The notes under the pieces are model-generated. The model was not told where the DNA came from. It did not search any database and saw only the letters and a list, made by a program, of their open reading frames with translations. From Pseudomonadota bacterium (GTDB lineage: Bacteria > Pseudomonadota > Alphaproteobacteria > Acetobacterales > Acetobacteraceae): 60,004 nucleotides of DNA. The translations under genes and the position numbers were made by a program. Shown here one piece after another: positions 37,665-44,964 of the stretch. How positions within the stretch are numbered: position 1 is the stretch's first letter; each line of letters starts with the position of its first letter. The stretch lies in the NCBI GenBank assembly GCA_021798915.1, contig JAJZBM010000015.1, positions 1 to 60,004 on the forward strand. Reading direction: 5' to 3'.

Positions 37665-38810
37665 ATGCTCGCGCTCTATATCCACTGGCCGTTCTGCCGC
37701 GCCAAGTGCCCGTATTGCGATTTCAACAGCCATGTGCGCGAGCGGATCGAGAGCGAGCGCTTCATCGCCGCCCTCCGCACCGAACTCGCGTTCGAAGCGC
37801 AACGGCTCGGCCGGCGCCTGCTCGGCTCGATTTTCTTCGGCGGCGGCACGCCGAGCCTCATGGACCCGGGCGGCGTCGCCGCGCTGATCGCCGACGCGAC
37901 CCGGATTTTTGCCCCGGTGGAAGATCTCGAAATCACCCTGGAGGCTAACCCGACCAGCGTGGAAGCGGAAAAACTGGCGGCGTTTCGCGAAGCCGGCGTC
38001 AACCGCCTCTCGCTCGGCGTGCAAAGTCTCGACCCGGCGGCGCTGGCCTGGCTCGGGCGCCGCCATAGCGCCGCCGAGGCGATCGCGGCGCTGGAACTCG
38101 GCCGGCGGATTTTCCCCCGCCTCTCCTTCGATCTCATCTATGCCCGCCCCGGGCAAAGCCTTGCCGCCTGGCGCGGCGAACTCCGGCGGGCGCTCGCCCT
38201 CGCCGCCGATCACCTCTCGCTCTATCAGCTCACCATCGAGCCCGGCACGGCGTTCGAGACCGCCCATGCCCGCGGCGATATCCTCCTTCCCACGCCCGAG
38301 CACGCCGCGGCACTCTATGATGCGACCGCGGAGGAAGCGGCGCGGGCCGGCCTCTTGCCCTATGAAATCTCGAATTACGCCAAACCCGGCGCCGAAAGCC
38401 GCCACAACCTCGCCTATTGGCGTTATGACGATTACGCGGGCATCGGCCCCGGCGCGCATGGCCGGCTTTCGCTCGGCGGCGCGCGGCTGGCGACGCGGCG
38501 CCATCGCGCCCCGGAAATCTGGGCCGGGCGCGTCGAACGGAATGGCCATGGCAGCGTCGAGGAGACGCCCCTCACCGCCGCCGAACAGGCCCGCGAAATG
38601 CTGCTGATGGGATTGCGGCTCGAGGAAGGCCTCGACCCCGCACGGTTTCAGCGCATGACCGGCGTCGCGCTCGCCACGGCGATCGACGGCGAGATCCTGC
38701 GCGAGGCGGAGGCGGCGGGCTATCTCGCCTGGACTGAAACCGGGCGGCTCCGCGCTTTGCCCGCCGGGCGGCTTCGCCTCGACGCATTGCTCGCGGCGCT
38801 AGTCAGCTAA
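37665..38810 (+). CDS. hemW: Heme chaperone HemW (radical SAM)
   Basis: HemW is a radical-SAM protein that binds and delivers heme; it resembles HemN but is not a coproporphyrinogen dehydrogenase. The 381-residue protein begins LALYIHWPFCRAKCPYCDFN, with the CxxxCxxC cluster at residues 11, 15 and 18. GSIFFGGGTPSLMDPGG, TLEANPTSVE and GVNRLSLGVQSL follow, as expected. The later blocks YEISNYAKPGAESRHNLAYW and GIGPGAHGRL are typical of HemW. The start fits the family N-terminus, and a family B repeat follows the stop. Confidence 0.93.
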   Translation: MLALYIHWPFCRAKCPYCDFNSHVRERIESERFIAALRTELAFEAQRLGRRLLGSIFFGGGTPSLMDPGGVAALIADATRIFAPVEDLEITLEANPTSVEAEKLAAFREAGVNRLSLGVQSLDPAALAWLGRRHSAAEAIAALELGRRIFPRLSFDLIYARPGQSLAAWRGELRRALALAADHLSLYQLTIEPGTAFETAHARGDILLPTPEHAAALYDATAEEAARAGLLPYEISNYAKPGAESRHNLAYWRYDDYAGIGPGAHGRLSLGGARLATRRHRAPEIWAGRVERNGHGSVEETPLTAAEQAREMLLMGLRLEEGLDPARFQRMTGVALATAIDGEILREAEAAGYLAWTETGRLRALPAGRLRLDALLAALVS

Positions 38811-38837
38811 TCAGGTAACAAGGCGAAGCAAGAAAGG

Positions 38838-38886
38838 CCAGGGGCGCCGCCCCTGGACCCCGCTGGGGGCAGTGCCCCCAGACCCA
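38838..38886 (+). repeat. Family B double-hairpin repeat, copy 4
   Basis: The most complete copy: CCAGGGGC-GCC-GCCCCTGG (38838-38856), ACCCCGC, TGGGGGC-AGT-GCCCCCA (38864-38880), then GACCCACA. A purine-rich lead-in (AAGCAAGAAAGG) precedes it. It separates the convergent hemW and SYLF genes and could stop transcription from both sides. Confidence 0.85.
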
Positions 38887-38897
38887 CAACCCGTTCG

Positions 38898-39578
38898 TTA
38901 GTTGCCGAGCGCCTTGATCAGCGCGTCAGCCTTGGGGTTTTTCACCTGGCCGGCGACGATCTCCTGCGCCGTCACCGCCTTGCCGTAATAGGCCTTGTCG
39001 TAATCCGGGCTCTGAGACACGTCCGAGCCGGCGAGCGCGAGGCCGCCGAACGCACCTTCCGACTTCGACCAGATGACGACATCGGCGCCGGTGATCTGCT
39101 CCTGGGTTGCCGTGTTCAGATCGGCAAGGGCGAGCCCGCCCTGCGCCTTCAGCGTGAAGGTGCTGGTCTGAAGCATGCTCTTGTAAGCCTTGTCGGTCAT
39201 GATGAACATCACGATCGCGCTTTCCTCCGCGCCGATCTGCACGCCAAGCGAGATCGAGGTCGAGTCATAGAACGCCGGATCGCTCCAGCCGCCGGTCCGC
39301 GCGAGCAGAACCCCCTTGCCATGCGAGGCGCCAATGCCGATCCCACCCTTGATCATATCGGGAAAAATGACCACCGCCTTGGCCTTCTGCAACAGCGCCG
39401 GCGCCTTCGCCGCGGCCGCCGTTTTCATCACGCCGACGGTATGGGTCGCGCCGTCAACCAAGCTCTGCTCATCGCTCACGCCTGGCTTCGAGGATTCGCC
39501 GCCGCCGAAAGTGCTGCACCCGGCGAGCGCGAGAACGCCCAATGTGGTCAGCGCGGTGAGCCGAAAACTCTTGAACAT
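38898..39578 (-). CDS. SYLF-domain (Ysc84-like) lipoprotein
   Basis: The 226-residue product starts MFKSFRLTALTTLGVLALAGC, a lipoprotein signal with lipobox LAGC, and then has a SYLF-type lipid-binding domain: AKAVVIFPDMIKGGIGIGAS, GVLLARTGGWSDPAFYDSTS and LGVQIGAEESAIVMFIM. Such proteins bind phosphoinositides in eukaryotes; the bacterial role is unclear but they are common envelope proteins. The ATG follows AGGGAA. About 258 bases without a gene lie upstream, where I see no further feature. Confidence 0.88.
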   Translation of the reverse strand: MFKSFRLTALTTLGVLALAGCSTFGGGESSKPGVSDEQSLVDGATHTVGVMKTAAAAKAPALLQKAKAVVIFPDMIKGGIGIGASHGKGVLLARTGGWSDPAFYDSTSISLGVQIGAEESAIVMFIMTDKAYKSMLQTSTFTLKAQGGLALADLNTATQEQITGADVVIWSKSEGAFGGLALAGSDVSQSPDYDKAYYGKAVTAQEIVAGQVKNPKADALIKALGN

Positions 39579-39837
39579 GCGAAATTCCCTGTTCTGTTGT
39601 GGCAAATGAACGACGCGCCGGACAAGATGCCGGCCGGTGCGCAGGAAGGAGGGCGAACCCTAGGAAGTTCACCGAGCCGAGGCAACCCCGCCATGCCCCG
39701 CGATAGCCCCGAAACAACGGCAAAAGCAACGCGCGCCTGGGGTTGCGGCGCTGCCTTCCGTTCACTTCCGCGTGGGTTCGAGGGCCGGATGCCGCCATTT
39801 TGCGCCGGTTGCGGCGGCCATGCTAGATGGCCAGGAT

Positions 39838-40644
39838 ATGGGATATTGGGGCAAGATCATCGGCGGGGTCGCCGGGTTCGCGGTGGGCGGCCCGTTTGGC
39901 GCGGTGGTCGGGGCGGCCCTCGGCCATGCTGCCGATAGCGGCGCGATCAGCCAGGGGGTAAACGGCCTCAAGACCCATCGCGGCGGCGGGTTCAACCCGC
40001 TCAATCCAGCCCGCGTCGCCGCCCTCCTCGGCCGGCGCGAACAGCTTTTCGCGATCACCGTCGTCGTCCTCGCCGCCAAGCTCGCCAAATGCGACGGGCC
40101 GGTGGTCCGCGCCGAGATCGACGCCTTTCGCCAGCATTTCCGCATCCCGCCGGCTTCCGTCCGCGATATCGGCCGCCTCTTCGACCAAGCGCGCGACAAC
40201 CCCGAGGGCTTCGAACCCTATGCCGACCAGCTCGGCGAGAGTTTCGCCGGGCATCGCGGCGTGCTCGAGGACGTGCTCGTTGCGCTCTTCGCCATCGCCC
40301 GCGCCGATCGCCCGATCAACATGGCCGAGACCGAGTTTCTCGCCCGCGTGCATCAGGGCTTCGGCCTTGGCCGCGCCGCCTGGGAACGGGCGACCGGCAT
40401 CACCGGCGGTCGCGCCGGCGGCGCCAGGCGTCCCGACGAAGATGATCCGTATACGGTGCTCGGCATCGATGCCAGCGCCAGCGACCAGGAGGTCCATCTC
40501 GCCTGGCGCCGCCTGATGCGCGAAAACCATCCCGACAGCCTCGCCGCGCGCGGTGTGCCGGCGGAATTCATCGCTCGCGCGAGTGAAAAAGCCAGCCGCA
40601 TCAACGCTGCCTGGGACCGCGTCAAGCGCGAGCGCGGCCTGTGA
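39838..40644 (+). CDS. TerB-like plus DnaJ-domain co-chaperone (DjlA-like)
   Basis: The 268-residue protein starts with a glycine-rich hydrophobic segment (YWGKIIGGVAGFAVGGPFGA), probably a membrane anchor of the DjlA type. A TerB-like helical domain follows (LFAITVVVLAAKLAKCDGPV to about residue 170). A J domain ends it: DPYTVLGIDASASDQEVHLA and the HPD motif in RENHPDSLAARG, which stimulates DnaK. ATG 39838 was chosen; ATG 39820 is possible. Its stop overlaps the GTG start of the amidase gene (GTGA), suggesting coupling. Confidence 0.9.
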   Translation: MGYWGKIIGGVAGFAVGGPFGAVVGAALGHAADSGAISQGVNGLKTHRGGGFNPLNPARVAALLGRREQLFAITVVVLAAKLAKCDGPVVRAEIDAFRQHFRIPPASVRDIGRLFDQARDNPEGFEPYADQLGESFAGHRGVLEDVLVALFAIARADRPINMAETEFLARVHQGFGLGRAAWERATGITGGRAGGARRPDEDDPYTVLGIDASASDQEVHLAWRRLMRENHPDSLAARGVPAEFIARASEKASRINAAWDRVKRERGL

Positions 40645-41369
40645 GCCTCTGGTTTCAGGACCGCCCCAGCCCCAACCACGATGCCCGCCCGCAAGCGACC
40701 GCGATCGACATGATCGTGCTGCATTACACCGGCATGGCGACCGCGGAGGCGGCGCTGGCGCGGCTCGCCGATCCCGCAGCCGAGGTTTCGGCCCACTATG
40801 TCGTCGCCGAGGACGGGTTGATCTGGCGCATGGTGCCCGAGGCACGGCGCGCCTGGCATGCCGGGATCGCCTATTGGCGCGGCGCGACCGACATCAACGC
40901 ACGCGCGATCGGCATCGAGATCGTCAATCCCGGCCATGACGCGCTCTATCCGCCGTTCCCGGTGCTGCAACTCGCCGTGGTCTGCGATCTCTGCCTCGAT
41001 ATCCTCTCCCGCCATGCGGTGCCGGCGCGCAACATCGTCGGGCATTCGGACATCGCCCCGGAACGCAAGCGCGATCCCGGCGAGAAATTCGACTGGGAGG
41101 GGTTGGCACGGAACGGGGTCGGCCTCTGGCCCGAGGGCGTGCCCGACCTCGGCACCGGCGGCGTGGTGCGCGATGCCGAAAGCCTGCGCGAGGTGCGCGC
41201 GGCACTGGCTGAGATCGGCTATCGCGTCGCGCCGGAGGGACCGCTCGATCCGGCGCTGTCGGCGGTATTGCGGGCATTTCAGCGCCATTGGCGCCCCGAA
41301 GCGGTCACCGGCCAGGCCGACGCCGGCACCCTGGCCCGCCTCCTCGCCGTGGTCCGGATGTTACGATAG
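40641..41369 (+). CDS. N-acetylmuramoyl-L-alanine amidase with peptidoglycan-binding domain
   Basis: An amidase_2 (AmpD/AmiD-like) zinc enzyme that cuts the muramic-acid to L-Ala bond. The 242-residue product shows IDMIVLHYTG (first His ligand), VSAHYVVAEDGLIWRMVPE, WHAGIAYWRG and the closing GHSDIAPERKRDPG with the His and Asp ligands. The C-terminal 70 residues resemble a PG_binding_1 domain (LREVRAALAEIGYRVAPEG). No signal peptide is apparent, so it may act in cytosolic muropeptide recycling. The GTG overlaps the upstream co-chaperone stop. Confidence 0.9.
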   Translation: MSLWFQDRPSPNHDARPQATAIDMIVLHYTGMATAEAALARLADPAAEVSAHYVVAEDGLIWRMVPEARRAWHAGIAYWRGATDINARAIGIEIVNPGHDALYPPFPVLQLAVVCDLCLDILSRHAVPARNIVGHSDIAPERKRDPGEKFDWEGLARNGVGLWPEGVPDLGTGGVVRDAESLREVRAALAEIGYRVAPEGPLDPALSAVLRAFQRHWRPEAVTGQADAGTLARLLAVVRMLR

Positions 41370-41418
41370 AGGGTTGTTGCGATAGAGAAAGGCGAAGAGA
41401 GGGGTCTTTTTGCCTCTG

Positions 41419-42633
41419 TTATTTGGTTTGAAAACCAGACATTAGACCGGCGAGCAGCATTCCCGCCAACAGATAGGCGAAGGTGGCGAGCAGGAACGGC
41501 GCGCCGGGGAAGAACACCATTGCGCCCGGAGCGGTGAAATGCGCGAACAGCGCGGCGCCGAGCAGCGGGGCGAAGATCGCGGTCAGGCTTTGGAGCGAGG
41601 CGAGCACCCCCTGCGCCTCACCCTGGCGGTCGGCGCTGGCCTCGGCGGAGAACAGGGCGCGGATCGCCGGGGTGTTGATCGCGCCGAGCGCCGAGATCAT
41701 GACGCCGAGATAGATCATCCATCCGGCGGTGGCGAAAGCATAAGCGCTCTGGGCGAGAGCGGCGAACAGGCAGCCGAGCAGCGCCGTCCATTTCTCGCCG
41801 AGCCGGTCGAGGATGCGGCGTATGAGAAAGCTCTGCACCAGGGCCTGGGAAAGCCCGGCCAGCGCCAACGCGAACCCGTTCGCCATCGTGTGCCAGCCGA
41901 AGCGGAGCGCGGTGGACAGCACGAAGGCGCTCTGTAACGCGCCGAGGCCGAACCAGGTGGCGCTCCAGGCGCAAGCGAGGCGGAGCGCGCGGGGATTGGC
42001 GCGAAGCCCGTAGAGCGCCGCGATCGGATTAGCCCGGCGCCAGGAAAAATCCCGCCGGCGCTCTTTGGGGAGGGATTCGGGGAGCACGAAATAACCATAA
42101 AGCGCGTTACAGAGCGCAAGCCCGGCGGCGGCCAGGAACGGCAGCCGGATCCAGATCCCACCGAGCACGCCGCCCACCACCGGGCCGAGCACGAAGCCGA
42201 GCCCGAACATCGCCCCGATCAGCCCGAAACGCTGGCCGCGCCGCTCAGGCGGGGTCACGTCCGAGATATAGGCGGTGACCGCCGAGATGTTGGCCGTGGT
42301 CACCCCGGCGATCAGGCGCGCGAGCAGCACGAAGCCGAGCGTTGGGGCGGCGGCGAGGATGAGATAGTCGATCCCAAGGCCGAGGACCGAAAGCAGCATC
42401 ACCGGGCGGCGGCCGAACCGGTCCGACAGGCCGCCGATGATCGGCGAGAAGATGAACTGCATGGCCGAGAAGCTGGTGGCGAGCAGTCCGACCCAATAGG
42501 CGGCTTGGCTGGCATCGCCGCCGGAGAGTTCGAGCACCAGTTGCGGCACGATCGGGATCACGAGCCCGATGCCGAGCGCATCGATCGCGAGCAGGGTGAG
42601 GGCGAAACCGATCGCCGGCTTGCGCGCGCGCAT
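41419..42633 (-). CDS. MFS drug exporter, TetA-like
   Basis: The 404-residue protein has about 12 hydrophobic helices. The MFS motif A reads GGLSDRFGRRPVMLL between helices 2 and 3, and GFVLGPVVGGVLGG is a motif C-type sequence of helix 5, both typical of TetA-type drug:H+ antiporters. The start MRARKPAIGFALTLLAIDAL was chosen because its ATG shares a base with the mutY stop (TGATG), indicating translational coupling to mutY. The substrate cannot be predicted; many chromosomal members are not tetracycline pumps. Confidence 0.88.
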   Translation of the reverse strand: MRARKPAIGFALTLLAIDALGIGLVIPIVPQLVLELSGGDASQAAYWVGLLATSFSAMQFIFSPIIGGLSDRFGRRPVMLLSVLGLGIDYLILAAAPTLGFVLLARLIAGVTTANISAVTAYISDVTPPERRGQRFGLIGAMFGLGFVLGPVVGGVLGGIWIRLPFLAAAGLALCNALYGYFVLPESLPKERRRDFSWRRANPIAALYGLRANPRALRLACAWSATWFGLGALQSAFVLSTALRFGWHTMANGFALALAGLSQALVQSFLIRRILDRLGEKWTALLGCLFAALAQSAYAFATAGWMIYLGVMISALGAINTPAIRALFSAEASADRQGEAQGVLASLQSLTAIFAPLLGAALFAHFTAPGAMVFFPGAPFLLATFAYLLAGMLLAGLMSGFQTK

Positions 42634-43721
42634 CAAGCCGCCCCGGTTGCCATGCGCACGCATTTGCGCATCACCGAGGGCAGCGCCTCCTCGGCCAAAG
42701 CCGCCGCCGGGCGCGCGAACCCGCCGAGATCGGCGGCGGAAAACGCTGCGACGGCACCGGCATAGACGTCGAGCGTCAGCGCAAAATGGGTGAAAACATG
42801 CCGCACCGCGCCGATCTTACGCCACTCGGCTTTGAGTGGTGCGACAGCGAGCGCTTCCGCCTCGGCCCAGGGCCGACCTTCACGCCAGACGGTTCCGGGG
42901 AGCTCGACCATGCCGGCCAAAAGGCCGCGCGCCGCCCGGCGGCGAAGCAATACCGCCCCTTGCGCGTCGGTGAGCCAGAATTGCGCCCCGAAACGCTCCG
43001 GTCGCGGCGCTTTCGCCGTGCGGCGCGGCAAAATGGTGGCGAGGCCGCGGCGCCGGGCCATGCAGCCCTCTTGGAGCGGACATTCCGGACAGCGCGGCGT
43101 GGATTTGACGCAGATCCCGGCGCCGAGATCGAACAGCGCTTGCGTCGCATCGCCGGGTCGGGCGCGAAATGCCGCGGCAGTGGCGAAATTTGCGGCGGCG
43201 GCGGTGATTTCTGCCATCGCTGCGGGTAGCGGCGTCATGATGGCGAGGTATCGCGCCAGCACCCGCGCGACATTGCCGTCGACCGCCAGCGCCGGCACGC
43301 CGAATGCGATGGCGGCGATAGCGGCGGCGGTATAGGCGCCAATCCCTGGCAATCGCCGCAAATCCGCCGGCATGCGCGCAAATCCATCTGTCGCGAGCAT
43401 CTTCGCCGCGCGATGGAGATTGCGGGCGCGGGCGTAATAGCCAAGCCCGGCCCAGAGCGCCAAGACCTCCTCCTCGGGCGCGGCGGCGAGGGCGGCGACG
43501 GTTGGGAAACGCTGGGTAAAGCGGACGAAATAGGGTATTACGGCAGCGACCGTGGTCTGCTGCAGCATGATCTCGCTGAGCCAGACCCGATAGGGATCGG
43601 CGGTCTCGCCGGATGACGCGCGCCAGGGCAGGGGCCGCCGCGCACGGTCGTACCAGGCGAGCAGCGCCGGCCAGGCGAGCGCGGCGCCACCGGGGGGAGA
43701 GCGGGGCGCGGGAGAGGGCAT
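42633..43721 (-). CDS. mutY: A/G-specific adenine DNA glycosylase
   Basis: MutY removes adenine opposite 8-oxoguanine. The 362-residue protein shows WLSEIMLQQTTVAAVIPYF, the helix-hairpin-helix LPGIGAYTAAAIAAIAFGV with the catalytic Asp in DGNVARV, the Fe-S cysteines in CVKSTPRCPECPLQEGC, and a C-terminal NUDIX-like 8-oxoG-recognition domain (RHVFTHFALTLDVYAG). The ATG chosen overlaps the divergent DUF721 start by two bases (CATG). The TetA-like gene follows with overlapping stop and start. Confidence 0.94.
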   Translation of the reverse strand: MPSPAPRSPPGGAALAWPALLAWYDRARRPLPWRASSGETADPYRVWLSEIMLQQTTVAAVIPYFVRFTQRFPTVAALAAAPEEEVLALWAGLGYYARARNLHRAAKMLATDGFARMPADLRRLPGIGAYTAAAIAAIAFGVPALAVDGNVARVLARYLAIMTPLPAAMAEITAAAANFATAAAFRARPGDATQALFDLGAGICVKSTPRCPECPLQEGCMARRRGLATILPRRTAKAPRPERFGAQFWLTDAQGAVLLRRRAARGLLAGMVELPGTVWREGRPWAEAEALAVAPLKAEWRKIGAVRHVFTHFALTLDVYAGAVAAFSAADLGGFARPAAALAEEALPSVMRKCVRMATGAA

Positions 43722-44262
43722 GATGGCAGGCACGAAGACTCCTATGCATGGGCGATCCGCGGACGGCAAGCCGCGCCCGGCCGCCGACGCTCCCGCCGCA
43801 GCAACGCCGGAGACGTCGCGCCGCGGCTTTGGCCCGCGCCCCCTCGGGGCTCTGCTCGCCCCCCTGCTGCGCCCGGCCTTCGCCAAGCGCGCCCCGGCCA
43901 TCGCCCAGCTCGCCGCCGACTGGCCGGCGGTCGTCGGCCCGCGTCTGGCCGAGATGACGACGCCGCGCCGGCTCGCCGCCGGCACCCTGACGCTCGCCTG
44001 TGCCGGCCCGGTCGCGCTCGAATTGCAGCACACGGCGCCGGCACTGATCGAGCGGATCAACACCCATCTCGGTCGTAAGGCGATCGAACGGCTGCGTTTC
44101 GCCCATAATCTCCTGCCGCCGCTCGCTTGCGCCGCCGCTCCCGCCGCCGACCCCACGATCGCGGCGGCGGTCGAGCAGCGCCTGGACGGGCTTCCCGCCT
44201 CTGCGCTACGCGATGCTCTCGCCGCCCTCGGCCGCGCCGTCCAAACCGCCGCGCGGCGGTAG
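43720..44262 (+). CDS. DUF721/DciA-like protein
   Basis: The 180-residue protein carries a DUF721 domain: LGALLAPLLRPAFAKRAPAI, DWPAVVGPRLAEMTTPRRL and GTLTLACAGPVALELQHTAP. DciA of this family loads the replicative helicase DnaB in bacteria lacking DnaC. In alphaproteobacteria the gene commonly sits between mutY and a thioredoxin-fold gene and smc, as here. The start ATG 43720 is next to GGAGAGGGC; ATG 43744 is an alternative that would leave a 20-base gap to mutY. The C-terminal 60 residues are Ala-rich and poorly conserved. Confidence 0.85.
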   Translation: MMAGTKTPMHGRSADGKPRPAADAPAAATPETSRRGFGPRPLGALLAPLLRPAFAKRAPAIAQLAADWPAVVGPRLAEMTTPRRLAAGTLTLACAGPVALELQHTAPALIERINTHLGRKAIERLRFAHNLLPPLACAAAPAADPTIAAAVEQRLDGLPASALRDALAALGRAVQTAARR

Positions 44263-44320
44263 ATAAGGGTCTCGACTTTTCCCCCGCCGACAGGGTAGTC
44301 TACAACATATTGAGGAAATC

Positions 44321-44950
44321 ATGCCGATCCAGCGTCGTCCCCTACTAGCTCTTGTGGCAGGCCAGATGGCCGCGCTGCCCTTTCTCGCCGCCTCCGTGGC
44401 ACGCGCCGATGACGCCGGCGGCGATCCCCGCTTCGCGCCGCGCACATTTGGCTCGGACCAGGCGCCAATCAAGGTGATCGAATTCTTCTCCCTGACCTGT
44501 ACCCATTGCGCCGCCTTCTCGCGCGAGGTCATGCCCGAGGTGAAGGCGAAGCTGATCGAGACCGGCAAGGTGCAGATGATCTACCGCGATTTCCCGCTCG
44601 ACCGGGTGGCGCTGATGGCGGCGATGGTCGCGCGCACCCTGCCCCCCGACCGTTATGAGCCGTTCATCTCGGCTCTTTTCGCGAGCCAGGATCACTGGGC
44701 CTTCAACCGCCAGAGCGACCCGCGCGAGGAACTCGCGAAGATGGCCGGGCTCGCTGGCCTCGCGCGCCCGGCTTTCGATGCCGCGATCGCCGACAAGGCG
44801 CTGGAACAGTTCGTGCTCGCCGGCCAGCAGAAGGCAGAGGATGAATACCACGTCGACTCGACGCCGACCTTCGCCGCCAATGGCCAGACCCATGCCGGCG
44901 AAATGACTTTCCCGGCTTTCAGCGCCTTCGTCGGCGCAACCACCGGCTAG
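44321..44950 (+). CDS. Exported DsbA-family thiol-disulfide protein
   Basis: A thioredoxin-fold protein of 209 residues with a signal peptide (LLALVAGQMAALPFLAASVARA) and a CxxC active site, CTHC, in IEFFSLTCTHCAAFSREVMP. Later segments (VQMIYRDFPLDRVAL; HVDSTPTFAANGQTHAGEM with cis-Pro TPTF) match the DsbA/DsbG-like family (thioredoxin_4). It likely forms or isomerises disulfides in the periplasm. A GAGGAA site precedes the ATG. It stands directly upstream of smc, with only 14 bases between. Confidence 0.92.
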   Translation: MPIQRRPLLALVAGQMAALPFLAASVARADDAGGDPRFAPRTFGSDQAPIKVIEFFSLTCTHCAAFSREVMPEVKAKLIETGKVQMIYRDFPLDRVALMAAMVARTLPPDRYEPFISALFASQDHWAFNRQSDPREELAKMAGLAGLARPAFDAAIADKALEQFVLAGQQKAEDEYHVDSTPTFAANGQTHAGEMTFPAFSAFVGATTG

Positions 44951-44964
44951 GGCGGGATCGCCGC

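Noticed and set aside
39579-39837. SRP (4.5S) RNA, suggested by GCCGAGGCAACCCCGCCATG
   Set aside because: The conserved GGAA tetraloop and AGCAG asymmetric bulge are missing, so the partial resemblance is not supported.
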